NCBI GenBank assembly: GCA_036525535.1
Contig: DATDAH010000035.1
Span: 1 to 5,886 of the forward strand
DNA length: 5,886 bases
Reading direction: 5' to 3'
Origin: DATDAH01 sp036525535
GTDB taxonomy: Bacteria > Actinomycetota > Acidimicrobiia > Acidimicrobiales > DATDAH01
A model generated the notes under the pieces. The model did not search any database. It was not told the DNA's origin and saw only the letters and a program-made list of their open reading frames with translations. Of the stretch, positions 1-5,232 are shown piece by piece (position 1 is the stretch's first letter; every line of letters begins with the position of its first letter). Made by a program: the position numbers and the translations under genes.

Positions 1-887
1 CCGTCCGGTCGGGTCGCTGTGAAGTACGGCACGGGCCGGATCATCAGTGGCCACCCGATCGCGCGGCTGGCGAACGCGTGCGGCGCGGCCAGGTCGCGAT
101 GGAACTCGAGGATGTCCAGCTGGCGATGGGCCCACTCCAGCGGCGTGGTGTCGGTCGCGACCCAGGTCCCGGTGTAGGACGCCACGTAGACCGCGAGCGG
201 GGTCAACACGAAGGCGACGAGGACCGGACGGACCAGGGACCGGCGAGCCGTCAGGTCGGCATCGAGAAAGGTCAGCACGATCATCCCTGCCAGTGCGGGC
301 GCCACGATCCACTTGGTCGACACGGCCAGGCCCATGACGAGGCCACAGGCGAGTGTCCAGGGACCGAGATGACCGGGTGAGGCGCGACTCGCCGCGAGGT
401 GCTGGAGGAACAGCAGCGTCCCAGCCAGGACGAACAGCGAGAGGAAGATCTCCAGGACAGCAGTCCGGGAGTTGACGATCTGGAGCCCGTCCAGGGCGAC
501 GAACAGCGCCACCAGACCGGACCACCACACCGACCCGAGCAGCCGCCGGGCGAGGAAGTAGGTCAGCAGCACGACGAGCGTCCCGGCCAGCCACGGCATG
601 ATGCGGCGCCCGAACGCATCCTCGCCGAACAATGCGACGCCGATACCGATGAGCTTGGTCCCGACGGGAGGGTGGACGGCGCGCAGTTCGACGTCAGCCG
701 AGAACGGGTTGGCGGCGTCGATGCCGTAGTAGACCTCGTCCCAGACCAGGCTGGCGGGCTGGGCCAAGTTCCAGAGACGGACGGCGCCCGCGAGGATCGT
801 GACGCCGACCGGGACGAGCACTCCGGGCCGGAGGAGAACAGCAATGGGCCCGCGCCGAGTGCCCTCGGCTTCGAGCAGATCGGTCAC
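1..887 (-). CDS. PMT/GT39-family membrane glycosyltransferase (protein O-mannosyltransferase-like), 3' end cut by window edge
   Basis: Reading leftwards from a GTG at 887, 295 codons stay open to the window edge with no stop. The translation fits an integral-membrane GT-C glycosyltransferase of the PMT (GT39) family. In known members these move mannose from a polyprenyl-phosphate carrier to Ser/Thr of exported proteins on the outer face of the membrane. Visible marks are a first helix near residues 23-42, then WDEVYY with the acidic pair D50-E51 expected for catalysis, the HPPVG loop at 72-76, DGL...NSR at 133-141, and AVSTKW at 188-193 in a helix. A FH...ASR...WPL...RPV block near 258-285 is typical of the family's periplasmic loop. 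About six helices are visible, and roughly 200 C-terminal residues, including the remaining helices, lie outside. The acidic residue after SR is Glu (E146), where mycobacterial Pmt has Asp. The start is supported by AAGGAG seven bases upstream. The sugar donor and acceptor are inferred. Confidence 0.88.
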   Translation of the reverse strand, partial: MTDLLEAEGTRRGPIAVLLRPGVLVPVGVTILAGAVRLWNLAQPASLVWDEVYYGIDAANPFSADVELRAVHPPVGTKLIGIGVALFGEDAFGRRIMPWLAGTLVVLLTYFLARRLLGSVWWSGLVALFVALDGLQIVNSRTAVLEIFLSLFVLAGTLLFLQHLAASRASPGHLGPWTLACGLVMGLAVSTKWIVAPALAGMIVLTFLDADLTARRSLVRPVLVAFVLTPLAVYVASYTGTWVATDTTPLEWAHRQLDILEFHRDLAAPHAFASRAIGWPLMIRPVPYFTATRPD

Positions 888-894
888 AGTCGCA

Positions 895-900
895 CTCCTT
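895..900 (-). promoter_or_regulatory. Ribosome binding site fixing the GTG start of the PMT-like gene
   Basis: On the minus strand AAGGAG is followed by a 7-base spacer and then GTG at 887. The reading frame stays open further upstream without a better start, so this near-perfect Shine-Dalgarno sequence decides the start codon. Confidence 0.75.
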
Positions 901-1021
901 CGTTGCTCCGGTGACCGTGCCCGAGTGCTCCGGTCTGGCGCCCGACGCCATCATCGTCGCACGGCCGGACCGACCCGTGTCCCATCCCCGCACGGCCGGC
1001 GCGGGAGTGCCCAGCGTCACC

Positions 1022-1035
1022 CAACGTTTGCGTTG
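1022..1035. promoter_or_regulatory. Small palindrome in the divergent intergenic region
   Basis: CAACG-TTTG-CGTTG is a perfect 5-bp inverted repeat with a 4-base centre, in the 227-base region between the divergent PMT-like gene and the secreted-protein gene. The same region holds two direct copies of CACGGCCGG at 960-968 and 991-999 and an 8-base palindrome AGGTACCT at 1063-1070. I see no convincing -35/-10 pair on either strand. A regulatory role is only a guess from position, and short palindromes arise easily by chance in GC-rich DNA. Confidence 0.2.
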
Positions 1036-1103
1036 CCTTCCCTTCCAATGGGCAGAAAGGCCAGGTACCTTGCGGGAGAGCGGGCATTACGGCGACAGGG
1101 ATG

Positions 1104-1109
1104 GGTGAT
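1104..1109 (+). promoter_or_regulatory. Ribosome binding site favouring the ATG at 1115
   Basis: GGTGAT matches the GGAGGTGAT Shine-Dalgarno consensus and sits five bases before ATG 1115. An in-frame TTG at 1109 lies inside this site. It would instead use AGGG at 1097-1100, and it adds only two residues. Confidence 0.45.
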
Positions 1110-1114
1110 TGGCG

Positions 1115-2245
1115 ATGGCGGGCAAGACTGGAATTTCTCTCTCGGCGTTGACGCCGGACCGGTGGCGACGGGGCGGATGGGGTTCTGCCGCGATCGGCGC
1201 CTTCCTACTGGTTCTGGGCATGCTGGCTGCGCCGGCAGTCGCCGAGGGGGACGAGGCGGATGCACCTTCGGTGACCACCGTCGTCCCGGAGACCACGGCC
1301 GTCCCGGTGACGACCGCGGCGCCGGCGACCACGGCCGCCCCGGCCACGACGGTCGCCCCGACCATCCCGGCCCCGGCACCTCCGCCGGCCACCGCGGCGC
1401 CGGTCCGGGAGGGCGGTCCGGTCATCGGGACCTTCACCTACTGGTTGAAGTACCCCCACCGAGGTCAGTCGATCGCCACCACGAGCGAGTTCGACGTAGG
1501 CGACCCCGATGACTGCGGCAACGTCTCCCTCAGTCCCGGCCAGGTGCTCTGGCACTTCATCCTGACCGTCAGTGGCGCCAACGGCGGCGGCACCAACGCC
1601 ACCGTCGGCAACTCCATCCTGAACTGGAACGGTTCGACACCGGCCTCGTCCGTAGTCGGCAACGGGGGCACGGTCCACTTCAACGTCATCAACGACCAGA
1701 CCTCGACTCCGGCCACGAGTAGCCCCTACGCCATCTCGGCCACGACCGATGGCAGCACCGGCTTCGACTCGGCCGGCGCGGGACCCGGTGCCAACAACGG
1801 CGCGCTGCGCGTCAGCCACGTCTGTACGGGTGGGACCTCCAGCTCGTCGAGCAGTTCCTCCAGCAGCTCCAGCTCGTCGTCGAGCTCCAGCTCGAGCAGC
1901 TCCAGCTCGAGCAGCTCCAGCTCGTCCAGCAGCTCCTCACCGTCGAGCTCGTCGAGCAGCTCCTCACCGTCGAGTAGCTCCTCCTCGACGTCCAGCTCGA
2001 GCGTGGCATCGTCGAGCACCTCTCAGTCGCCATCGGTGGATCCGGGCGGTGTGACCAGCTCCAGCCCCGGTGCGGGGGGTGGACCGGACGACACGTCGAT
2101 GAGCAGCAGTGCCGCGGCCGCGACCCTGGCCCGAACGGGGCTCGACGCCGACACTGCGCTGCTCGTCGGCGGCGCCTTGATCGTCCTCGGCCTCCTCCTC
2201 GTGCGCTACAACCGAGAGGACGACCTCCAGGTCGACGACAGCTGA
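1115..2245 (+). CDS. Secreted Ser/Thr-rich surface protein with LARTG sorting-type C terminus
   Basis: This 376-residue exported protein belongs to no family I can name with confidence. In order it has a basic N region (DRWRRGGW), a hydrophobic stretch and a likely signal-peptidase site after AVA (residue 43). A Thr/Ala/Pro linker (about 50-97) carries five TTxxPx hexads. A globular domain (about 100-240) contains a WHF motif and single cysteines C134 and C237 that could form a disulfide. A poly-serine stalk (242-296) follows, then a Ser/Gly-rich stretch. LARTG (338-342) is followed by a hydrophobic helix (about 347-363) and RYNR. The end is the layout of a sortase substrate, and LAxTG is the form associated with class E sortases of actinobacteria. 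It could instead be a simple C-terminal membrane anchor. The upstream divergent PMT-like gene suggests that the linker and stalk are glycosylated. The start is ATG with GGTGAT; TTG 1109 is the alternative. Function unknown. Confidence 0.88.
   Translation: MAGKTGISLSALTPDRWRRGGWGSAAIGAFLLVLGMLAAPAVAEGDEADAPSVTTVVPETTAVPVTTAAPATTAAPATTVAPTIPAPAPPPATAAPVREGGPVIGTFTYWLKYPHRGQSIATTSEFDVGDPDDCGNVSLSPGQVLWHFILTVSGANGGGTNATVGNSILNWNGSTPASSVVGNGGTVHFNVINDQTSTPATSSPYAISATTDGSTGFDSAGAGPGANNGALRVSHVCTGGTSSSSSSSSSSSSSSSSSSSSSSSSSSSSSSSSSSPSSSSSSSSPSSSSSSTSSSSVASSSTSQSPSVDPGGVTSSSPGAGGGPDDTSMSSSAAAATLARTGLDADTALLVGGALIVLGLLLVRYNREDDLQVDDS
1274..1363 (+). repeat. Five 18-bp repeats encoding TTxxPx
   Basis: Five consecutive codon sextets encode TTVVPE, TTAVPV, TTAAPA, TTAAPA and TTVAPT. 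The DNA copies are imperfect, so the pattern is held at protein level. Such Thr/Pro-rich segments are typical extended, O-glycosylated linkers after signal peptides. Confidence 0.8.
1838..2002 (+). repeat. Poly-serine tract with in-frame tandem repeats
   Basis: The run encodes 34 Ser, Pro, 8 Ser, Pro, 6 Ser, Thr and 4 Ser. Five Ser codons are mixed (TCC, TCG, AGC, plus rare AGT and TCA). Within it a 15-bp unit occurs at 1885-1899 and 1900-1914, with a partial third copy to 1924. A 20-base block containing CTCCTCACCG repeats at 1928-1947 and 1955-1974 with a 27-bp period. Both periods are multiples of three, so copy-number change would lengthen or shorten the stalk without a frameshift. Confidence 0.85.
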
Positions 2246-2253
2246 CAGGCCCT

Positions 2254-2300
2254 CGCTGACCGGGCCGCCCGCGTTCACGACGCGGGCGGCCCGGTCGGCG
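2254..2300 (+). terminator. Strong hairpin after the secreted-protein gene
   Basis: Arms 2254-2273 and 2281-2300 pair over 20 bp with one U-G wobble. The inner 16 bp (2258-2273 with 2281-2296) are perfect. The loop is TTCACGA. The hairpin starts eight bases after the stop codon. No T-tract follows, which is common for hairpin terminators of GC-rich actinobacteria. It may also protect the mRNA 3' end or act on both strands, since the next gene converges on it. Confidence 0.7.
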
Positions 2301-2321
2301 CAGCCTGAGCAGCTTCAGCGA

Positions 2322-2354
2322 CTGATCTCCCTGCGAGCAGAACGGGGGGATCGG
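2322..2354 (-). terminator. Possible weaker hairpin downstream of the Nfu-like gene
   Basis: Arms 2322-2331 and 2345-2354 pair over 10 bp with two G-U positions (GATCTCCC against GGGGGATC at the core) around a 13-base loop. It lies about 100 bases beyond the stop of the minus-strand gene ending at 2452 and could end that transcript. There is no T-tract. I see no gene or other structure in the rest of 2301-2451. Confidence 0.25.
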
Positions 2355-2451
2355 CAATTCAGGACAGGGGAGCACCAGACGCGACCCGCCAGTCAAACGC
2401 CGGCGGAGACATACCCTGCTCTCGATTTGCACCAGGCGCGGGAGCGCTGGG

Positions 2452-2781
2452 TCAGTCGGCGGTCTCCGCGCCGCCGGGGACCACGACCGCGACGCCTTCT
2501 CGGTAGTAGGTGAACAGGCTCTCGATGTCGGCGAGCAGGCCCTCGGCGGGGACGCCGGAGCCCAGGTCGACGGTGATCACGTTGCTGTAGATGTGCACCC
2601 CCTCCACGCCGGGGTGACCCAGCAGGCGACGGGCGATCTCGTCGGGCGGGGCGTCGCCCAGAACGTCCTCGCCGGCGACATACCGGTGCGGGTCCATGCC
2701 CGTGATCGAACGGTTGATCTCGAAGCGGACGACGTCAGCGCGTGACGTCGGCTTCTGCACGACGGTGACCGGTTGTCCCAT
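2452..2781 (-). CDS. Small NifU/Nfu N-terminal-domain-like protein
   Basis: This is a 109-residue soluble protein with no cysteine. The block RFEINRSITGM (19-29) and the segment ARRLLGHPGVEGVHIYSNVITVDL (50-73) resemble the Nfu N-terminal domain. There a helix leads into a GV..V strand followed by an ITV strand. The Fe-S-binding CxxC domain that completes true Nfu scaffolds is absent, so this is a stand-alone N domain and iron-sulfur work cannot be assumed. An acidic-aromatic stretch (DIESLFTYY) and a Pro/Gly tail finish it. The ATG at 2781 lies inside the upstream gene on the same strand, with a 47-base overlap and no clear Shine-Dalgarno, which points to translational coupling. GTG at 2760 is a possible later start that would cut the overlap to 26 bases. 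The family call rests on motif memory, not on a search. Confidence 0.72.
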   Translation of the reverse strand: MGQPVTVVQKPTSRADVVRFEINRSITGMDPHRYVAGEDVLGDAPPDEIARRLLGHPGVEGVHIYSNVITVDLGSGVPAEGLLADIESLFTYYREGVAVVVPGGAETAD

Positions 2782-3163
2782 GACGGAGCGGCATCGTAGT
2801 GGCGCGGACGGCGACGACCGCCAGTGCGACCGACACGACGGCGAGCACGATGTGCACGGCGATGAAGGCGGCCTCGTGGTCGGCGACGGCGATGCCCACC
2901 GCCCGGACGACCCAGACACCGATGGTCCACACCGCCGCCGTCTGCACGACGAGGGCTTCCGCCCGGGTGAGGACCCGCCCCCGCGAACGTCCGGCCACGA
3001 TCAGGAGGGCCACCCCGAGCACCGTGAACGAAAGGGCCAGGCCGACGCGGCCGGACCGGGCCGCGGCGCTCAGATCGTCCTGGGTCCAGGCGGTGCCGAT
3101 CCGCGTGGCCCAGACGAACAGGGTCCACACGCCGAAGGCGACCAGCGCGCCCTTGCCTCGCAT
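2735..3163 (-). CDS. Four-helix integral membrane protein of unknown function
   Basis: This 142-residue protein has four hydrophobic segments at about 6-22, 39-58, 70-93 and 98-119 and an Arg/His-rich tail expected on the cytoplasmic side. Helices 1 and 3 share the pattern VWTxxVWxxR (12-21 and 78-87), suggesting an internal duplication of a two-helix unit. I do not recognise the family. No Shine-Dalgarno precedes the ATG, so the transcript may be leaderless or nearly so. The gene is divergent from the acyl-CoA dehydrogenase gene across 63 bases and leads a probable two-gene operon with the overlapping Nfu-like gene. The hydrophobicity pattern, the overlap and the codon bias support it being real. 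Confidence 0.78.
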   Translation of the reverse strand: MRGKGALVAFGVWTLFVWATRIGTAWTQDDLSAAARSGRVGLALSFTVLGVALLIVAGRSRGRVLTRAEALVVQTAAVWTIGVWVVRAVGIAVADHEAAFIAVHIVLAVVSVALAVVAVRATTMPLRHGTTGHRRAEADVTR

Positions 3164-3189
3164 GGGACCGACGGTACCGGCGCGGCTAG

Positions 3190-3207
3190 CTTGACCAGTC
3201 AGTCAAG
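3190..3207. promoter_or_regulatory. Inverted repeat CTTGAC-N6-GTCAAG, candidate operator
   Basis: Perfect 6-bp arms are separated by six bases (CAGTCA), inside the 63-base gap between the divergent membrane-protein and acyl-CoA dehydrogenase genes. The size and symmetry suit a dimeric repressor such as a TetR-family protein, a class that often controls fadE genes in actinobacteria. A TANNNT-like TAGCTT at 3187-3192 overlaps the left arm on the plus strand, so binding could block a promoter for the dehydrogenase. No regulator gene lies in the window. The identity of the binder is inference. Confidence 0.42.
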
Positions 3208-3226
3208 TTTCCTCCGGGAGCGCACC

Positions 3227-4489
3227 ATGGCAGAACCCACGCTGGACGAGTTCCGAGACGAGGTCACCGCCTTCCTCGACGCCAACGCCGAGCGCCGGGC
3301 CGAGGTGAAGGGCGACCAGAAGTTCGTCTGGGGCGAAGGCGACGACGACGTCGCCATCCTCGAGGAGACGAGCCGGGAGCAGGAGCTGGCCGACCTGGCC
3401 GAGGCCAAGGTCTGGAAGGCCAAGCGCTACGACGCCGGCTTCGGCTGGATCACCGGCCCCACCCGGTACGGCGGCCGGGAGCTGCCGGTGGCCTTCGACC
3501 GGGCCTACGCCTCGCTGGAGGGCAACTACCAGATCCCCAGCCAGAGCCACTTCGGCATCGGCCTCGGCATGGTCGCGCCCACGATCCTGGCCCACGCCAC
3601 CGAGAAGGTGAAGGACCTCTACCTGGCCAAGCTCTATCGGGGGGACCTGGTCGCCTCGCAGCTCTTCAGCGAGCCGGGCGCCGGCTCCGACCTGGCCGGT
3701 CTGCAGACCAAGGCCGTCAAGGACGGCGACGAGTGGATCGTGAACGGCCAGAAGGTCTGGACCTCCGGCGCCCACTACAGCGACATCGGCGAGGTCATCT
3801 GCCGCACCGACCCCGATCAGCCCAAGCACCGGGGCCTCACCGGGTTCGTCGTCGACCTGAAGGCCCCCGGCGTCGAGATCCGCCCACTGCGCCAGATGAC
3901 TGGGGGCGCCTCGTTCAACGAGGTCTTCTTCACCGACGTCCGCATCCCCGATGACCACCGCCTCGGCGATGTCGGCCAGGGCTGGGCCGTCGCCCTCACG
4001 ACGCTCATGAACGAGCGGGCCTCCATCGGGGCGGGTAGCGGCTCGGGCATGGGCCTCGGCAACGCCACGCGGCTGATCGAGATGGTCCGCCACTTCGGAC
4101 TCGACGAGGACCCGCTGACCCGAGGCGAGCTGGCCCGGCTCTACGAGAACCTCCAGGTGGCGAAGTGGAACAACCAGCGGGCCATGGACAAGATCAAGTC
4201 CGGCCAGGCGCCTGGCCCCGAGATGTCCATCGCCAAGATGGCCCTGACCCGCAACATGCAGATGACGGGCGACTTCGTCTCGAAGGTGCTCGGCCCCAGG
4301 ATGGTGGCCGACACCCGCGAGTGGGGCACCTACGCCTGGGGCAAGTTCGTCCTCGGCACACCGGGCATGCGGGTGGCCGGTGGCACCGACGAGGTCCTGC
4401 GCAACATCGTCAGCGAGCGGGTCCTCGGCCTGCCCAAGGAGCCGGGCATCGACACGACCAGCCCCTTCAAGGACCTGGCCCAGAATTAG
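3227..4489 (+). CDS. Acyl-CoA dehydrogenase family flavoprotein
   Basis: The protein has 420 residues, a usual length for the actinobacterial FadE group. These enzymes oxidise an acyl-CoA to the trans-2-enoyl-CoA with FAD and pass electrons to electron-transfer flavoprotein. The N-terminal helical part includes GFGWITGP and YGGRELP. The FAD/substrate motif FSEPGAGSD is at 147-155 and KVWTSG at 176-181 in the beta domain. The C-terminal helical domain ends in GGTDEV (385-390), RNIVSERVLGLP. The residue matching the MCAD catalytic Glu of the EGT motif is Gly385. E263 in LMNERASIG sits where isovaleryl-CoA and long-chain dehydrogenases carry their base and is the likely catalytic residue. The ATG is preceded by GGGAG six bases upstream; the open frame extends further left without coding features. 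The substrate cannot be told from sequence alone; degradation of branched, aromatic-side-chain or sterol-type acyl-CoA is possible. Confidence 0.95.
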   Translation: MAEPTLDEFRDEVTAFLDANAERRAEVKGDQKFVWGEGDDDVAILEETSREQELADLAEAKVWKAKRYDAGFGWITGPTRYGGRELPVAFDRAYASLEGNYQIPSQSHFGIGLGMVAPTILAHATEKVKDLYLAKLYRGDLVASQLFSEPGAGSDLAGLQTKAVKDGDEWIVNGQKVWTSGAHYSDIGEVICRTDPDQPKHRGLTGFVVDLKAPGVEIRPLRQMTGGASFNEVFFTDVRIPDDHRLGDVGQGWAVALTTLMNERASIGAGSGSGMGLGNATRLIEMVRHFGLDEDPLTRGELARLYENLQVAKWNNQRAMDKIKSGQAPGPEMSIAKMALTRNMQMTGDFVSKVLGPRMVADTREWGTYAWGKFVLGTPGMRVAGGTDEVLRNIVSERVLGLPKEPGIDTTSPFKDLAQN

Positions 4490-5187
4490 AACAGCTCGCC
4501 CTGCATGGACGGGGGGATCTTGCGGGGGATGCCGGTCCAGCTGAGGTGGTCCATGAAGACCCAGGAGCGCCGGTGGATGGCGCTGGGGCCGATCCACTGC
4601 AGGGCTGCCTTGTGGCGGGGGCAGGGATAGCCCTTGTTGAACTCGAAGTCGTAGCCCGGGAAGTGGGGGGCCTCGGCCCGCATGATCCGGTCCCGGGTGA
4701 CCTTGGCCAGGATCGACGCCGCCGCGATCGACAGGCACGTGGCGTCGCCCCGCACGATGCGCCGGGTGCGGCGACCCCCACCCACGAAGTCCCAGTTCCC
4801 GTCGATGAGGACCCGATCGGGCTCGACGCCGAGCCCGTCGATGGCCCGGGCTGCCGCCAGCTTCTGGGCGGCGGACATGCCGAGGGTGTCACACTCCTCC
4901 TGGCTGGCGTGACCGACGGCCCACGCGACACACCACTCGGCGATGCGGTTGAACATGACCTCGCGCTCGGGCTCGGTCAGCATCTTGGAGTCCCGGACCT
5001 TGTAGACGCGCCGGTCCTGGGGCAGGACGGCGGCGCCCACGCTGATCGGCCCCGCCCACGCGCCCCGGCCGACCTCGTCCACGCCCACGATGACCTCGTG
5101 GCCCGCCGCCCACAGGTCCCGCTCCACCGACAGCGACGGTGAACGGCGCTTCAAGGCACCACGGAGCTGCGGAGCGGTGACGGTCAT
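4486..5187 (-). CDS. rnhB: Ribonuclease HII
   Basis: This 233-residue enzyme cuts the RNA strand of RNA-DNA hybrids and starts removal of single ribonucleotides from DNA; it is cytosolic and needs Mg or Mn. All four metal-binding acids are present: D37 and E38 in GVDEVGRG, D129 in LIDGN and D148 in RGD, followed by SILAKVTRD. The substrate-contacting Tyr is Y187 in NKGYPCPRH, where many homologues have GYGT. The ATG at 5187 places the GVDEVGRG motif at residue 35, a usual distance. Upstream in-frame starts reach 5316 but add a low-complexity stretch that overlaps the neighbouring gene. TAGGGT ten bases before the ATG fits a TANNNT -10 box and suggests a very short leader. It converges with the acyl-CoA dehydrogenase gene, and their stop codons overlap. 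Confidence 0.96.
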   Translation of the reverse strand: MTVTAPQLRGALKRRSPSLSVERDLWAAGHEVIVGVDEVGRGAWAGPISVGAAVLPQDRRVYKVRDSKMLTEPEREVMFNRIAEWCVAWAVGHASQEECDTLGMSAAQKLAAARAIDGLGVEPDRVLIDGNWDFVGGGRRTRRIVRGDATCLSIAAASILAKVTRDRIMRAEAPHFPGYDFEFNKGYPCPRHKAALQWIGPSAIHRRSWVFMDHLSWTGIPRKIPPSMQGELF

Positions 5188-5223
5188 CCCGCCGGCGACC
5201 CTACCTCTGGGTCCGTCCCGCCC

Positions 5224-5228
5224 AGGAG
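5224..5228 (+). promoter_or_regulatory. Ribosome binding site of the SxxSxxSxx repeat protein
   Basis: AGGAG lies four bases before GTG 5233 and 13 before GTG 5242. It supports a start well upstream of the first ATG (5323) and helps identify the plus strand as the coding strand of the repeat region. Confidence 0.5.
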
Positions 5229-5232
5229 TACG

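Noticed and set aside
47..914. Several plus-strand open frames of 96-171 residues
   Set aside because: They are the complement of the PMT-like gene, with Arg/Asp/Gln-rich composition and no motif; the minus-strand frame has catalytic motifs and a strong ribosome binding site.
1036..1114. Possible riboswitch leader before the secreted-protein gene
   Set aside because: I looked for cyclic di-AMP and cyclic di-GMP aptamer core motifs, which would suit a cell-wall gene, and did not find the conserved segments.
799..1512. Plus-strand 237-residue frame with collagen-like GDHGRPG repeats
   Set aside because: The repeats are a frame-shifted reading of the TTxxP codons of the secreted protein, and the frame crosses the start of the PMT-like gene with no sensible ribosome binding site.
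1726..2019. Minus-strand frame rich in Glu and Leu, looking like a coiled coil
   Set aside because: It is the antisense image of the mixed serine codons in the poly-Ser tract (AGC, TCC, TCG read back as GCT, GGA, CGA or, shifted, CTC and GAG). The plus-strand gene has a signal peptide and an anchor that explain the region.
2696..3226. Upstream in-frame extension of the acyl-CoA dehydrogenase
   Set aside because: The extension is Asp/Arg/Gly-rich, lies antisense to the membrane protein and Nfu-like genes, and has no family match; ATG 3227 has GGGAG and gives the normal length.
3203..4738. Minus-strand 511-residue open frame
   Set aside because: It mirrors the acyl-CoA dehydrogenase gene; long antisense frames are expected in very GC-rich coding DNA.
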